64,000 nucleotides of DNA from Prochlorococcus marinus str. MIT 0918. GTDB taxonomy: Bacteria > Cyanobacteriota > Cyanobacteriia > PCC-6307 > Cyanobiaceae. The position numbers and the translations under genes are program-made. Below, one piece after another: positions 41,524 through 52,032 of this stretch (the stretch's first letter is position 1; each line of letters opens with the position of its first letter). The stretch lies in the NCBI RefSeq assembly GCF_027359415.1, contig NZ_CP114780.1, positions 1,116,001 through 1,180,000 of the forward strand, read 5' to 3'. Under the pieces are notes generated by a model. The model was not told the DNA's origin. It did not search any database and saw nothing but the letters and a program-made list of their open reading frames with translations.

Positions 41524-42156
41524 TCAATTCTCATTAACAGCAGCTCTCAGTAAAGCATTAACTGTAGCTGCTGCCATTCCAGCACCTCCTCTGTTCCCAT
41601 CAAGTCTAATTTGAGGTAAATCTATGCTGGATAGTAATTTTTTACTCTCGATAACACCTATAAATCCAACTGGCATTCCAATAATTAAGCTAGGTGCAAA
41701 GCTACTAGCAGAAGTTAACCTTAAGAACGTATTTAAGGCTGTAGGCGCACTACCAAATAGCACTATGGGTGCATTGTCCTTATTAAATTGTTTTGATAAA
41801 TCATTCCAAGCTTTTTCCATGCCAAGTGCAGTTCTAGTTTCTCCATGATCGGCCTTTTCTGGAGCCCAATTCAAAACACAATGAACTGATGAGTTTAGTG
41901 TTCTTGAAGACATTGGTTTCACAGCGGCCGCTGCCATAAAAGTATCAGTCAAGATTGGTGCTCCTGCCTTAAGAGCAGAAATACCAATTTGACAAGCTCT
42001 AGGACTAAATTTCAAGGAACCTTGAATAGAAAAATCACCACTAGAATGAATTAATCTCTCTAAGACTTGCTTTTCCAGAGGATCCAATTCTGGAGTAGTT
42101 AGCTTAGAGCGAATATAAAAAAGGCTTTTAGTAAAAATCGGATGATCTAATGTCAT
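41524..42156 (-). CDS. cobH: Precorrin-8X methylmutase
   Basis: Moves the C-11 methyl group to C-12 to give hydrogenobyrinate in cobalamin synthesis. Motifs are DHPIFTKSLFYIRS, LERLIHSSGDFSIQGSLKFS (with the catalytic His), ALKAGAPILTDTFMAAA and IGMPVGFIGVIESKKLL. DGNRGGAGMAAATVNAL ends the domain. I choose ATG 42156 because it gives the normal N-terminus MTLDHPIF and leaves 64 bases to the divergent holA; a GTG at 42207 would add 17 atypical residues and leave 13 bases. No cobalamin riboswitch is visible. Confidence 0.92.
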   Translation of the reverse strand: MTLDHPIFTKSLFYIRSKLTTPELDPLEKQVLERLIHSSGDFSIQGSLKFSPRACQIGISALKAGAPILTDTFMAAAAVKPMSSRTLNSSVHCVLNWAPEKADHGETRTALGMEKAWNDLSKQFNKDNAPIVLFGSAPTALNTFLRLTSASSFAPSLIIGMPVGFIGVIESKKLLSSIDLPQIRLDGNRGGAGMAAATVNALLRAAVNEN

Positions 42157-42220
42157 CACTTTATTTCCCAAATAAGAATTATTTAAGGCATTATCTATAA
42201 AAACCACACTCTATTAAAGA

Positions 42221-43219
42221 ATGTCAATACATTTAATATGGGGAGATGATCTCGATGCAATCGATCTATTTATTGAAAAATTTATACAAAAAGCCATTGA
42301 TCCAAATTGGACCAGTATCAATTTAAGTCGCTTAGATGGCCAAAAACTTTCTGAAGCACATCAAGCTCTCGATGAAAGTCAAAGCCCTCCTTTTGGCGAT
42401 GGAGAAAGAATAATCGTTCTTAAAAATAGTCCAATTTGCAATGGATGTTCCACAGAATTGTCTAATCACTTTGAAAGAATTATTAATTTGATTCCAGAAA
42501 AGACTCATCTAATACTTAGAAATTCCAATAAACCTGATGGACGTTTAAAAAGTACAAAACTAATTAATAAATTGCTAAGTCAAAATAAAGCCTTTGTGAA
42601 AAACTTTTTAGTACCTCCAATTTGGGATTCGATAGGGCAAAGAAAGCTAATAGAACGAATTGCATCTGAAATGAATATTCAGTTCCATGAAGATGCAGTT
42701 ATTGCATTAGTAGATGCTCTAGGAAATGACACTCAAAGAATTCGATTGGAATTGGAAAAACTTGCTCTGTTGGAAGAAACAAAAAAAAATGTTTTACAAA
42801 CAACTATCATTAGTAAAAATACCGTTGATGAACTTATTCAATCAATTTCATCAAACTCTCTTCAGGTTTGTAATTTCTTATTAGTTGAAAATTGGGGAGA
42901 AGCTATTTATAGAATTGATTCACTTCTCAACACAGGAGAACCAGCACTAAGAATACTAGCTGCATTAACAACACAAATTAGGGGTTGGCTTTGGGTGAGT
43001 CTCTTAGAAAAAAACGAAACAAAAGAAGTTGGGTTGATCGCTAAACAAGCAGGAATAACCAATCCAAAAAGAGTATATATAATACGTAAACAAATTAAAG
43101 GCAAAACTCCTGTATTTTTTGTTGACTTGCTTCGTAAAGTCTTAGAAATAGAAATATTATTAAAGAAAGGAGCTTCCCCAAAAAATGCCTTTAGAGATGG
43201 TCTTTTATCAAAATGCTGA
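42221..43219 (+). CDS. holA: DNA polymerase III subunit delta
   Basis: The delta subunit opens the sliding clamp in the clamp-loader complex. The 332-residue protein shows the weakly conserved HolA layout. There is an N-terminal nucleotide-binding-like domain (IHLIWGDDLDAIDLFIEKF, IIVLKNSPIC, LILRNSNKPDGRLKSTKL) and a lid domain (ALVDALGNDTQRIRLELEKLAL). The C-terminal collar has LLVENWGEAIYRIDSLLNTGEPALRIL-type helices and ALTTQIRGWLW. The order and length match the family. lysC follows by 49 bases. Confidence 0.87.
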   Translation: MSIHLIWGDDLDAIDLFIEKFIQKAIDPNWTSINLSRLDGQKLSEAHQALDESQSPPFGDGERIIVLKNSPICNGCSTELSNHFERIINLIPEKTHLILRNSNKPDGRLKSTKLINKLLSQNKAFVKNFLVPPIWDSIGQRKLIERIASEMNIQFHEDAVIALVDALGNDTQRIRLELEKLALLEETKKNVLQTTIISKNTVDELIQSISSNSLQVCNFLLVENWGEAIYRIDSLLNTGEPALRILAALTTQIRGWLWVSLLEKNETKEVGLIAKQAGITNPKRVYIIRKQIKGKTPVFFVDLLRKVLEIEILLKKGASPKNAFRDGLLSKC

Positions 43220-43268
43220 TTTAGTGAACTATTCACTGAAATAATCACAAAACAATTAAAAGAACTCA

Positions 43269-45029
43269 ATGAACCTTCTGGTGCAAAAATTTGGTGGCAC
43301 CTCAATTGGCAATGTCAACCGAATTAAAACAGTTGCAAAACAAATTGCATTAAGCAAACAGCTAGGAAATGATCTTGTAATAGTCGTCTCAGCAATGGGA
43401 GATAGTACTGATGACTTAACCAAGCTTGCCTTAGAAATTAGCAAGAATCCGCCTCCTCGTGAAATGGATATGCTGCTCGCGACGGGAGAACAAGTAACCA
43501 TAGCCTTATTAGCAATGGCTCTAAACGAACTTGGGGTACCTGCCACATCAATGACAGGATCTCAAGTTGGAATAATTACTGAATCTGCTTATGGGCGAGC
43601 TCGTATTCTTGAAATTAAAACTGAAAGAATTCTAGAGCTTTTAAACAATGGTCAAGTTGTAGTAGTTGCTGGTTTTCAAGGTAAAAGTCTTGGCAGAGGA
43701 GACACTGCTGAAATCACAACGCTAGGCCGAGGCGGGTCCGACACCTCAGCCGTAGCTCTAGCAGCAGCTCTAACAGCAAATGCATGCGAAATCTATACAG
43801 ATGTAGCGGGAGTCTTAACAACTGATCCACGCAAAGTAAGTAACGCACAATTGATGAAAAACATCAGCTGCGATGAAATGCTCGAATTAGCAAGTCTTGG
43901 AGCAGCAGTACTACATCCAAGAGCAGTTGAGATAGCTAGAAATTATGGCGTAAAATTGATCGTTCGCTCTAGTTGGGATAACAAAAATCCAGGTACAACT
44001 CTGACAAGCAAATCTAAACAATCTTTTGGGAAAGAGGGGTTAGAGCTCAATCGTCCTGTCGATGGAGTTGAGCTCGTTGACAATCAAGCATTAATAAGTC
44101 TGTCTCACATCCCAGATCAACCAGGGATTGCCGCTGACTTATTCGAAACATTATCAAACGGGAATATTAATGTTGATTTAATTGTTCAATCAACTCATCA
44201 AGGAAATATTAATGACATTTCTTTTACTATTTCGAAAGATAATTTAAATTCTGCCAAAAATCTCTGTCAACATTTAATCAAAAAATTTGGGGGGGAATTA
44301 ACGACTCAAAACGAAATGACTAAAATAAGTATTAGAGGGGCAGGGATCATGGGAAGGCCAGAAATTGCTGCAAAGTTTTTTGAAACTTTATCCAAGGTTG
44401 GTATTAACTTAAGGCTAATAGCAACTAGTGAAGTAAAAGTAAGTTGTGTAATAGATTCTAATAGAAGCGCAAAAGGATTAAGGTGTGTAAGTGAAGCGTT
44501 TGATTTAAAAGATAATCAAATTACAATTAATCCTAAAATTACTACCTGTAATGAACCAGAAGTTCGAGGAGTTGCCTTGGATCCAAATCAAGTTCAAGTA
44601 AGTGTAATTAATATTCCAGATATACCCGGAAATGCAGCAAGTTTATGTCAATCCTTAGCAGATGCAGGAATTAGTTTAGATACAATTGTTCAATCAGAAA
44701 AAAAAGACAATTCTAATAAGAAAACAATAAGTTTTACATTAAATAAACAGGATAGGAAAAATGCTGATCAGTCACTAATTCCTCTATTAGAGAAATGGCC
44801 AGAAGCATATATAGAAGATGGATCAGGAATAGCAAGAATCAGTTGTGTTGGAGCAGGAATGCCAACAAGTAAAGGAACAGCAGGGCGGATGTTTAGATCA
44901 TTAGCAAACGAAAAGATTAACATCAAAATGATAGCAACTAGTGAAATAAGGACTACATGTATTATTGATGAAAATGATGGTGATACTGCACTTAAAGCAG
45001 TACATAATTGCTTCGATTTAGGTTTATAA
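43269..45029 (+). CDS. lysC: Aspartate kinase with four ACT domains
   Basis: Phosphorylates aspartate, the entry to lysine, threonine and methionine synthesis. The kinase domain shows VQKFGGTSIGN near 4-14, TLGRGGSDTSAVALA near 152-166 and VAGVLTTDPRKV. The regulatory part is duplicated: ISLSHIPDQPGIAADLF is echoed by VSVINIPDIPGNAASLC about 170 residues later. Likewise ISIRGAGIMGRPEIAAKFF is echoed by ISCVGAGMPTSKGTAGRMF, giving two ACT pairs. This explains 586 residues against about 410 for B. subtilis LysC-type enzymes and is the usual cyanobacterial form. Confidence 0.96.
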   Translation: MNLLVQKFGGTSIGNVNRIKTVAKQIALSKQLGNDLVIVVSAMGDSTDDLTKLALEISKNPPPREMDMLLATGEQVTIALLAMALNELGVPATSMTGSQVGIITESAYGRARILEIKTERILELLNNGQVVVVAGFQGKSLGRGDTAEITTLGRGGSDTSAVALAAALTANACEIYTDVAGVLTTDPRKVSNAQLMKNISCDEMLELASLGAAVLHPRAVEIARNYGVKLIVRSSWDNKNPGTTLTSKSKQSFGKEGLELNRPVDGVELVDNQALISLSHIPDQPGIAADLFETLSNGNINVDLIVQSTHQGNINDISFTISKDNLNSAKNLCQHLIKKFGGELTTQNEMTKISIRGAGIMGRPEIAAKFFETLSKVGINLRLIATSEVKVSCVIDSNRSAKGLRCVSEAFDLKDNQITINPKITTCNEPEVRGVALDPNQVQVSVINIPDIPGNAASLCQSLADAGISLDTIVQSEKKDNSNKKTISFTLNKQDRKNADQSLIPLLEKWPEAYIEDGSGIARISCVGAGMPTSKGTAGRMFRSLANEKINIKMIATSEIRTTCIIDENDGDTALKAVHNCFDLGL

Positions 45030-45051
45030 ATTAGCTACTTAAATAAATAAT

Positions 45052-47085
45052 TCAATTGAGAAGTCTTCCTCTTAATTTATTGATTTTATCACGTAATTTT
45101 ACTGCTTGTTCGAAATCTAAATTCTGAGCTAATTCTTTCATTTTTATTTCCAACTTATCAATTAATGGTGGCAAGTCCTCAATTGGGATATCAAAGTTAT
45201 TATCTGATGTAAAATCTTCAACTACTTTAGTTGTAACATCAATAATATCACTATCTAAACCATCCTTTTGTAATTTTCTAGAAAGTTCTAAGAAAGAAAG
45301 TATAGAGTTATTAGACTTTTTACCTGCAGGAGTAGGGGTAATATTATGTTTTTTATTATAAGTATCCTGGATAAATCGCCTTCTTTCAGTTTCTTCAATT
45401 GCTCTTTTCATTGAATCTGTAAAATTATCTGCATAAAGTAATGCCATACCTTCAATATGTCTAGCAGCTCTACCAATAGTTTGAATTAATGACCTTTCTG
45501 CTCGTAAGAAACCTTCTTTATCTGCATCTAAAATTACAACCAAAGAAACTTCCGGTAAATCTAATCCTTCTCTCAATAAATTTACACCAACTAAGACATC
45601 ATATGCACCAACTCTTAAATCCTGAATAATTTCAATTCTTTCTATCGAATGAATTTCTGAATGTAAATAACGAACACGGACGTTATTGTCTGCCAAATAA
45701 TCTGTCAAATCTTCAGCCATTCTTTTAGTTAAAGTTGTAATTAATACCCTTTGTTTTTTCTTTGCTCGCTTTCGTATCTCATCTAATAAGTCCTCAACCT
45801 GACCTTTAGTTGGCCGCACTTCTACTAATGGGTCTAAGACACCTGTTGGCCTAATAACCTGCTCTACAATTTGACCAGAGCTTATCTCTAATTCCCAATT
45901 TCCTGGAGTAGCACTAATAAAAATAGTTTGATTAGCCTTATCCCAAAATTCAGCTGATTTCAATGGACGGTTATCAGCAGCACTAGGTAATCTAAATCCA
46001 TGCTCTATTAAAACATTTTTTCTAGACTGATCACCGTTATACATAGCTAATAATTGTGAACAAGTTACATGACTCTCATCAACTATTAATAACCAATTTT
46101 TAGGAAAATAATCAATTAAACACTCAGGGGCTGAACCTGGTTCTCTGCCTGACAAATGTCGAGCATAATTTTCTACGCCATTACAATAACCCACCTCTCT
46201 TAACATTTCCAAGTCATAATTTGTTCTTTGCTCGAGTCTTTGAGCCTCTAGCACTTTTCCCTGTTGATTAAAAAAGGCTAACTGTTCCTGCAACTCTTGT
46301 TGAATATCATTAATAGCAATCAAAAGCCTTTCTTTAGGTGTTACAAAATGTTTTGCAGGATAAATGTTAATAGTATCTAAATTTTCTAGTATTTCTCCAG
46401 TAATTGGGTCCAAATATTTAATAGATTCTACTTCATCTCCAAAAAATTCTATTCGAACTAATCTATCATCATATGCTGGTCCAATTTCTAGAACATCTCC
46501 CTTTATTCGAAACTTTCCACGGGATATCTCAAGATCATTACGGTAATATTGATTATTAACTAAATCTCTCAATATAGTACGAATATCTATATCCATACCA
46601 ACTTTAAACTTAACTGCTGCTTTCAAGTATTCACTAGGAATTCCTAATCCATAAATACAACTAATAGAAGCAACTACTATTACATCATTTCTTTCAAATA
46701 AAGATCTTGTTGCAGAATGTCTTAACATATCTATCTCTTCATTAATCGAAGATGTTTTTGCTATATATGTATCACTTACAGGCACATAAGCTTCTGGCTG
46801 ATAGTAATCATAATAAGAAATAAAATATTCAACAGCATTATTTGGGAAAAATTCTCTCAGCTCATTACATAGTTGCGCTGCCAAAGTTTTATTATGTGCT
46901 AAGACAAGTGCAGGGCGTCCTGTTTTAGCAATGACATTTGCAATTGTAAATGTTTTCCCTGTTCCAGTCGCACCTAAAAGAGTCTGATATTGCTTATCAG
47001 AATTCAATCCATTAACAAGTTCTGATATTGCCTTTGGTTGATCACCCTTAGGAATATAAGGTGCCTTTAAATGATATTTAGACAT
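45052..47085 (-). CDS. uvrB: UvrABC excision nuclease subunit B
   Basis: Damage-verifying helicase-like subunit of nucleotide excision repair. The 677 residues contain Walker [19 protein letters not shown] near 36-53, the beta-hairpin region [20 protein letters not shown], and the helicase motifs [10 protein letters not shown] and [17 protein letters not shown]. The C-terminal UVR motif ([22 protein letters not shown]) binds UvrC. A good sigma70 promoter lies just upstream. Confidence 0.98.
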   Translation of the reverse strand: MSKYHLKAPYIPKGDQPKAISELVNGLNSDKQYQTLLGATGTGKTFTIANVIAKTGRPALVLAHNKTLAAQLCNELREFFPNNAVEYFISYYDYYQPEAYVPVSDTYIAKTSSINEEIDMLRHSATRSLFERNDVIVVASISCIYGLGIPSEYLKAAVKFKVGMDIDIRTILRDLVNNQYYRNDLEISRGKFRIKGDVLEIGPAYDDRLVRIEFFGDEVESIKYLDPITGEILENLDTINIYPAKHFVTPKERLLIAINDIQQELQEQLAFFNQQGKVLEAQRLEQRTNYDLEMLREVGYCNGVENYARHLSGREPGSAPECLIDYFPKNWLLIVDESHVTCSQLLAMYNGDQSRKNVLIEHGFRLPSAADNRPLKSAEFWDKANQTIFISATPGNWELEISSGQIVEQVIRPTGVLDPLVEVRPTKGQVEDLLDEIRKRAKKKQRVLITTLTKRMAEDLTDYLADNNVRVRYLHSEIHSIERIEIIQDLRVGAYDVLVGVNLLREGLDLPEVSLVVILDADKEGFLRAERSLIQTIGRAARHIEGMALLYADNFTDSMKRAIEETERRRFIQDTYNKKHNITPTPAGKKSNNSILSFLELSRKLQKDGLDSDIIDVTTKVVEDFTSDNNFDIPIEDLPPLIDKLEIKMKELAQNLDFEQAVKLRDKINKLRGRLLN

Positions 47086-47138
47086 ATTACGGCTATAAAA
47101 AATAATTAACTATTAACAACAGAAAAATATTCACCTTA

Positions 47139-47168
47139 ATTGTACAAATCACAGCAAAATTATGTCAA
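47139..47168 (-). promoter_or_regulatory. Sigma70-type promoter of uvrB
   Basis: On the minus strand a perfect -35 TTGACA (47168-47163) is followed after 18 bases by TACAAT (47144-47139), one base from the -10 consensus. The -10 is 53 bases before the uvrB ATG. It sits just beyond the ycf23 stop, so uvrB need not depend on ycf23 transcription. Confidence 0.6.
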
Positions 47169-47173
47169 AACTT

Positions 47174-47962
47174 TCATGAGACAATATCAGAGACAATGCC
47201 TTTAGCCTTAGAATTAATAGTTGCTTCTTTTAAAGCTCGAATCATAGCAATCATTTCTAATTGGGTATCTAATTTATTAATAGCTGTACCAACTCCTACT
47301 CCAGAGGCACCAATACCTAATGCCATAGGCACAGTCACAGTGGATAAGCCAGAAGCACATAAAACTGGCACTTCACAGCCTAAGTCTGAAAAACTATTCA
47401 AAATGGTATGAACTGCTGCAAGAGTTGGAGCTGCTTTTTCAATTAACCCAAGAGCACCTGGTTGTGAAGGCTGTGCACTTGTCCCTCCTTCTGTTTGAAT
47501 TACATCAGCCCCTGCATCTATCAAATCCAAAGCTAATTTAGATTGCTGATCTAAAGGAAGTAAGTGGGGCACAGTTACAGACATCACCACATTTGGGAGC
47601 AATTCTCTACTTTTTACAGTTAATTCTAAAACTTCTTCAGCATCAAAAAATCTTCCTTGAGGATAAAAGGAATCAAAATTTCCTATTTCAATCATTAATG
47701 CGCCAGCTTTGATTGCATCTGGAAAATGTTCAGGTTCGACAGAACTTACACAAACTGGCACATCAGAAATCTCAATAGCTGCTCTAACTAAATCAGGACA
47801 ACAGGCAATATCCAATAAATCTGCGCCTCCAATAGCAGCTGATCTGGCTACATTCTGAACTAGATTTTTGTCAAAATTATTTAACCCAGTAATAACCTTT
47901 AATACCGAATGATTATGAAAACTCTGTTGCAGTTCATAAGGAAGAGTTTGAAGACGCGACAT
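47174..47962 (-). CDS. ycf23: Ycf23/DUF561 protein (TIM-barrel-like)
   Basis: A 262-residue protein conserved in cyanobacteria and red-lineage plastids. Motifs are LKVITGLNNFDKNLV, ARSAAIGGADLLDIACCPDL, VPVCVSSVEPEHF, GALMIEIGNFDSFYPQGRFF and DVIQTEGGTS. The alternation of strands and helices and the glycine-ended strands suggest a TIM barrel. No biochemical function is established to my knowledge. It lies 88 bases before uvrB on the same strand. Confidence 0.85.
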   Translation of the reverse strand: MSRLQTLPYELQQSFHNHSVLKVITGLNNFDKNLVQNVARSAAIGGADLLDIACCPDLVRAAIEISDVPVCVSSVEPEHFPDAIKAGALMIEIGNFDSFYPQGRFFDAEEVLELTVKSRELLPNVVMSVTVPHLLPLDQQSKLALDLIDAGADVIQTEGGTSAQPSQPGALGLIEKAAPTLAAVHTILNSFSDLGCEVPVLCASGLSTVTVPMALGIGASGVGVGTAINKLDTQLEMIAMIRALKEATINSKAKGIVSDIVS

Positions 47963-48046
47963 TTAATTAAAACTGAATAACCTAATTTTGATATTAGTTC
48001 TAGATCAAGAACTAAACAAAATAAATCTAATAGCTGCAAAAAAGAA

Positions 48047-49078
48047 ATGCCTTTATCTAACGATCTAACAAAACCTTGGAGTATTTGGCATGAAAGATTG
48101 CATAAAACCTTAAAAAGCAAAAGCACACTTCTTCCTCCTGGAGCAGCTCTTCTGCTTTCTGTATCAGGAGGACAAGATTCTATGGTGCTTCTTCAATTAA
48201 TGATGGATCTTCAAAGAATTTATAAATGGAAGCTAAACGTTTGGCATGGAGATCATGGTTGGCATGAGCAGTCACAACAAATAGCCAAAGAGCTTAAAGA
48301 ATGGTGCGAGAGAAAAAATCTTCCTTTTTATTTATCAACGACTACTAAACAACAAATCTCAACCGAACAGAAAGCTAGAGATTGGCGCTATGCAAATCTC
48401 CTTGAACAAGTGAAAAAGCTTACCCAAAGAGATCCTTCCATGCATTGCAAACATGTTGTGACTGGCCATACAGGAAGTGATCGAGCAGAAACATTAATAA
48501 TGAACCTTGCAAGAGGTACCAATCTAGGAGGCTTAAGTAGCTTAAAAGAAAAAAGACAATTATCAGAAGATATTGAGCTCGTAAGGCCCATACTTATTTT
48601 TAGTCGACAAGAAACATTACAAATATGCCAAGAAAGAGATATCCCTATATGGATTGATCCATCCAACGCCAATACTCTTTTTGCAAGAAATAAAATCCGC
48701 AAAGAAGTAATGCCAATCCTTGAAAGCCTTCATCCTGGTAGCACAATAAGAATCGCACAACTTGCCGATAGATTATCAAATATTAATCATGATCAAAATG
48801 ATTTAACTAGTCTTGCCATTGAAGCAGTAAAAAACTCAAATGGAATAAATCGAAAAAAAATTATGAATCTTTCCAAAACTGCACGCGCAACTCTCTTAGC
48901 AAAATGGATCAAAGAAAACAAAATCAATTCTTTATCCGCAAATCAATTGCTAGAGTTAAGTGAAAAGGTTTCAAAAAACAAACAGCCAGGTAGTATTCAA
49001 ATTTCTGAAAAATGTCAAATAGAATGGTGTAAAGAATCAATAAACATATCAAATAAGTCTTCGGTTTCTAATAAATAA
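48047..49078 (+). CDS. tilS: tRNA(Ile)-lysidine synthetase
   Basis: Converts C34 of tRNA-Ile(CAU) to lysidine, making it read AUA. The 343-residue protein has the PP-loop LLSVSGGQDSMVLLQL near 35-50, HGDHGWHEQS, the VVTGHTGSDRAETLIMNLARG motif and WIDPSNANTLFARNKIR. It lacks the longer C-terminal domain of E. coli TilS, as is common in cyanobacteria. The 3' end is 4 bases from the convergent rnj stop. Confidence 0.94.
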   Translation: MPLSNDLTKPWSIWHERLHKTLKSKSTLLPPGAALLLSVSGGQDSMVLLQLMMDLQRIYKWKLNVWHGDHGWHEQSQQIAKELKEWCERKNLPFYLSTTTKQQISTEQKARDWRYANLLEQVKKLTQRDPSMHCKHVVTGHTGSDRAETLIMNLARGTNLGGLSSLKEKRQLSEDIELVRPILIFSRQETLQICQERDIPIWIDPSNANTLFARNKIRKEVMPILESLHPGSTIRIAQLADRLSNINHDQNDLTSLAIEAVKNSNGINRKKIMNLSKTARATLLAKWIKENKINSLSANQLLELSEKVSKNKQPGSIQISEKCQIEWCKESINISNKSSVSNK

Positions 49079-49082
49079 TTAA

Positions 49083-51041
49083 TCAAATACCAGCTGATCG
49101 ACGGCGCCTAGTCCGTCCAACTGGCTCCTCAGTTTGATTAGGTAAATTCTCTCTTTTGGCTGAAACAGATGAAACTAATTCTGATTCATTTTTTTTTATT
49201 GTATTAGCTTGCTTATTGCTTGAAGAATTTGATTTTTGAGAAATTGACTGACTATTGACTTCTTCATCAGCTCTACCTTTGTACGCTGGCGTTCCACTAG
49301 GTGCAGGTTGAACTAAGCAAAGTATTAGAGGCTCTACTTGAAATTCTCTTCGCATTCGTCTTGCTATGCCAGATTCCACTTCTCTTTGAAATCCAATCCA
49401 ATCAACTTCAACAGAATTAGCACTAACTTGTCTGGATAATTGCTTCCAGCGATTCTGCAATACCCATATAATCTCTTTTTCAGTCCAAAGAGACATCTTT
49501 CTAGGTTCTGCACTAGTAACAACTCCTCTCAAGTTGACTCGTGGTGGAGCAACCATCGCACCATCGGTACTAACTGCTACAAGCAAAGTAATAACGCCAT
49601 CTTCGGCTAATTGTTGTCTTTCTTTTAAAACTCTTGCATCTACAATTCCATTTCTAGAAGCATCTAAAAGCTCTATACCAGCTTTCACTGATTGCCCCCT
49701 GGACATAGAATCTTGAGTTAATTGAACTACATCACCATTCTCAAGAATCAAAATATTGTTTTCTGGAACACCCATCGTTTGAGCACTTTTGCTATGGCAA
49801 ATGAGCATGCGGTGTTCTCCATGAACTGGAACAAAATATTTTGGCTTAGTTAAAGCCAGCATTAATTTCTGATCTTCTTGAAAACCATGACCAGAAACAT
49901 GAATTCCTTCCCCTTTTCCATAAACTACATTTGCACCAAGCTTCATTAAGCGATCAATTGTGTTTACAACTGAGATTGTATTCCCTGGGATAGGACTAGC
50001 TGAAAAGATAATTGTATCAGTAGTTTTCACTTGGACATGTTGATGCTCTCCTCGCGAAATTCGACTTAAAGCCGCTAATGGCTCGCCTTGACTACCTGTC
50101 ATTAAAAGCAATGTCTCTCGATCTGGCATATCTCGAATTTGTTTTATTGGAACAAATAACTCATCAGGAGCCTTCATATATCCAATTTCTCTTGCTTTGG
50201 CTATGACATTCAACATCGATCTACCTAGCAAGCCAACCTTACGACCATGTTTAAGGGCAAGCTCCAAAATCATTGCTACACGATGAATGGAACTTGCAAA
50301 TGTTGTAATAATTACTCTTCCCTGTGCATCTGAAATATGTCGTTCTAAAGCAGGAAATACAGTGCGTTCTGAAGGGCACCATCCAGGAACTTCAGCATTC
50401 GTAGAGTCACTAAAAAGACATAACACTCCTTCTTTCCCATAATGAGCAAGACGTGAGAGATCAAAATGTTCTCCATCAACAGGAGTATGATCAAATTTAA
50501 AATCTCCAGTAAAAATTATTGTTCCAACTGGGGTTTGAATTGCTAAAGAAAAGCTATCAGCCATAGAGTGAGTATTTCGAATAAACTCAACTGAAAAAGA
50601 TTGACCTACTTTGACCACATCTCTAGGTCCAACCGTATGAATAGTTGTCCTGTCCGATACACCAGCTTCTTCCATTTTCCCCTGAAGCATTGACATCGCT
50701 AAGCGAGGGCCATAAATGACTGGGATGTTGAAATGCTTAAGGTGATGTGAAATTCCACCAATATGATCTTCATGTCCATGAGTAACAATCATTCCTCGAA
50801 TTCGGTGCTGATTTTCACGTAAATAACTCGTATCAGGCATTACAACATTGACTCCATGCATCCCGTCACTAGGAAAAGCTAAACCTGCGTCAACAAGCAT
50901 TAGCTCATCACCAAATTCAAAAACACATGTATTCTTTCCAATTTCATGAAGACCACCTAATGGAATTACTTTCAAGGTTGGTTTCTGAATATTGGATTGT
51001 TGCGAAATGCTCCTTGAAGGATTTGTAGAACTCATCGTCAT
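49083..51041 (-). CDS. rnj: Ribonuclease J
   Basis: A metallo-beta-lactamase/beta-CASP nuclease for RNA maturation and decay with 5'-3' exo- and endonuclease activity. The 652 residues show IPLGGLHEIGKNTCVFEFGD, the metal motif THGHEDHIGGISHHL and the beta-CASP region TGSQGEPLAALSRIS. HVSGHGFQEDQKLML and PVHGEHRM complete the active site. The last 60 residues are a Ser/Asn/Lys-rich tail ending GRTRRRRSAGI, probably disordered. It is third in the asd-dapA-rnj run. Confidence 0.95.
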   Translation of the reverse strand: MTMSSTNPSRSISQQSNIQKPTLKVIPLGGLHEIGKNTCVFEFGDELMLVDAGLAFPSDGMHGVNVVMPDTSYLRENQHRIRGMIVTHGHEDHIGGISHHLKHFNIPVIYGPRLAMSMLQGKMEEAGVSDRTTIHTVGPRDVVKVGQSFSVEFIRNTHSMADSFSLAIQTPVGTIIFTGDFKFDHTPVDGEHFDLSRLAHYGKEGVLCLFSDSTNAEVPGWCPSERTVFPALERHISDAQGRVIITTFASSIHRVAMILELALKHGRKVGLLGRSMLNVIAKAREIGYMKAPDELFVPIKQIRDMPDRETLLLMTGSQGEPLAALSRISRGEHQHVQVKTTDTIIFSASPIPGNTISVVNTIDRLMKLGANVVYGKGEGIHVSGHGFQEDQKLMLALTKPKYFVPVHGEHRMLICHSKSAQTMGVPENNILILENGDVVQLTQDSMSRGQSVKAGIELLDASRNGIVDARVLKERQQLAEDGVITLLVAVSTDGAMVAPPRVNLRGVVTSAEPRKMSLWTEKEIIWVLQNRWKQLSRQVSANSVEVDWIGFQREVESGIARRMRREFQVEPLILCLVQPAPSGTPAYKGRADEEVNSQSISQKSNSSSNKQANTIKKNESELVSSVSAKRENLPNQTEEPVGRTRRRRSAGI

Positions 51042-51120
51042 TGGAAAACTATGTAAAAAAACAAACTGGATTGGTTAATGAGATCAGGCTCTCAAAAAAG
51101 CCAATTGCTAAAACAACTTT

Positions 51121-52032
51121 TTAGGTTGAACGCAAGGCTGAAATGATTGTCATAAGTTCTTGTTTCATTTGATTATTTAAAGGAGTTAAAGGACTTCGAG
51201 GAGCGCCAACAGGCCATCCAATTAATTCAAGGGCTGCTTTAACAGGGATAGGATTTGTTTTAGCAAATAAAGCTTTAAAAAGAGGTTGTAATTGTTCGTG
51301 ATGCTCAATAGCAAGACTACATTGTCCTGTGAGATATGCCTCAATTATCATTTTTATACTTTGACCAACAATATGACTAGCCACACTTACTACTCCTACA
51401 GCACCCACAGATAACATTGGCAGGAGAAGAGCATCATCCCCACTGTAAATAGCTAATTTCGAACCACATAGGATCCTTAAATCAGTAACTTCATTGATAT
51501 TGCCGCTAGCAGCTTTAAAACTAATAATATTCTCACAATCAAGCAATCTTTCTACTGTAGAAGGAGCTAGTGAACAACCAGTTCTACTAGGTATGTTGTA
51601 CAACATCAAAGGCAAATCTGAAGCTGCATGAGCAATGTCCCTGAAATGCGCTTCAAGGCCTTCTTGGGGCGGTTTATTGTAATAAGGAACAACTACTAAA
51701 GCACCATCAGCGCCAGCGTCAGCAGCTTTTACTGTTGCTTCAATAGCTTCTGAAGTGCTGTTACTGCCAGTACCAGCAAGAACTTTAATATCTTCACCAA
51801 CAGCATTTTTGACAGTTTCCAGTAATTGATATTGTTCCTCCCAACTAAGTGTGGGGGACTCACCTGTAGTTCCACAAACAACAAGTCCATCTGACCCTTG
51901 ATCTACTAAAAACGAAGCAAGTCGAGCTGCTAAATCAAAGTCAACAGAACCATCTTGATCAAATGGAGTCACCATTGCTGTTAACAAGCGTCCAAACGGA
52001 ACAAAAGCTGGATCACAGGAAGTGTTTATCAT
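51121..52032 (-). CDS. dapA: 4-hydroxy-tetrahydrodipicolinate synthase
   Basis: Condenses aspartate semialdehyde with pyruvate, the branch point to lysine and diaminopimelate. The 303-residue TIM barrel shows [32 protein letters not shown] and [14 protein letters not shown]. Tyr in [10 protein letters not shown] and the Schiff-base Lys in [10 protein letters not shown] form the active site. Its ATG overlaps the asd stop (ATGA), so the pathway's consecutive enzymes are translationally coupled. Confidence 0.97.
   Translation of the reverse strand: MINTSCDPAFVPFGRLLTAMVTPFDQDGSVDFDLAARLASFLVDQGSDGLVVCGTTGESPTLSWEEQYQLLETVKNAVGEDIKVLAGTGSNSTSEAIEATVKAADAGADGALVVVPYYNKPPQEGLEAHFRDIAHAASDLPLMLYNIPSRTGCSLAPSTVERLLDCENIISFKAASGNINEVTDLRILCGSKLAIYSGDDALLLPMLSVGAVGVVSVASHIVGQSIKMIIEAYLTGQCSLAIEHHEQLQPLFKALFAKTNPIPVKAALELIGWPVGAPRSPLTPLNNQMKQELMTIISALRST

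Noticed and set aside
42157-42220. Cobalamin riboswitch before cobH
   Set aside because: At most 64 bases are available and no B12-box is visible.
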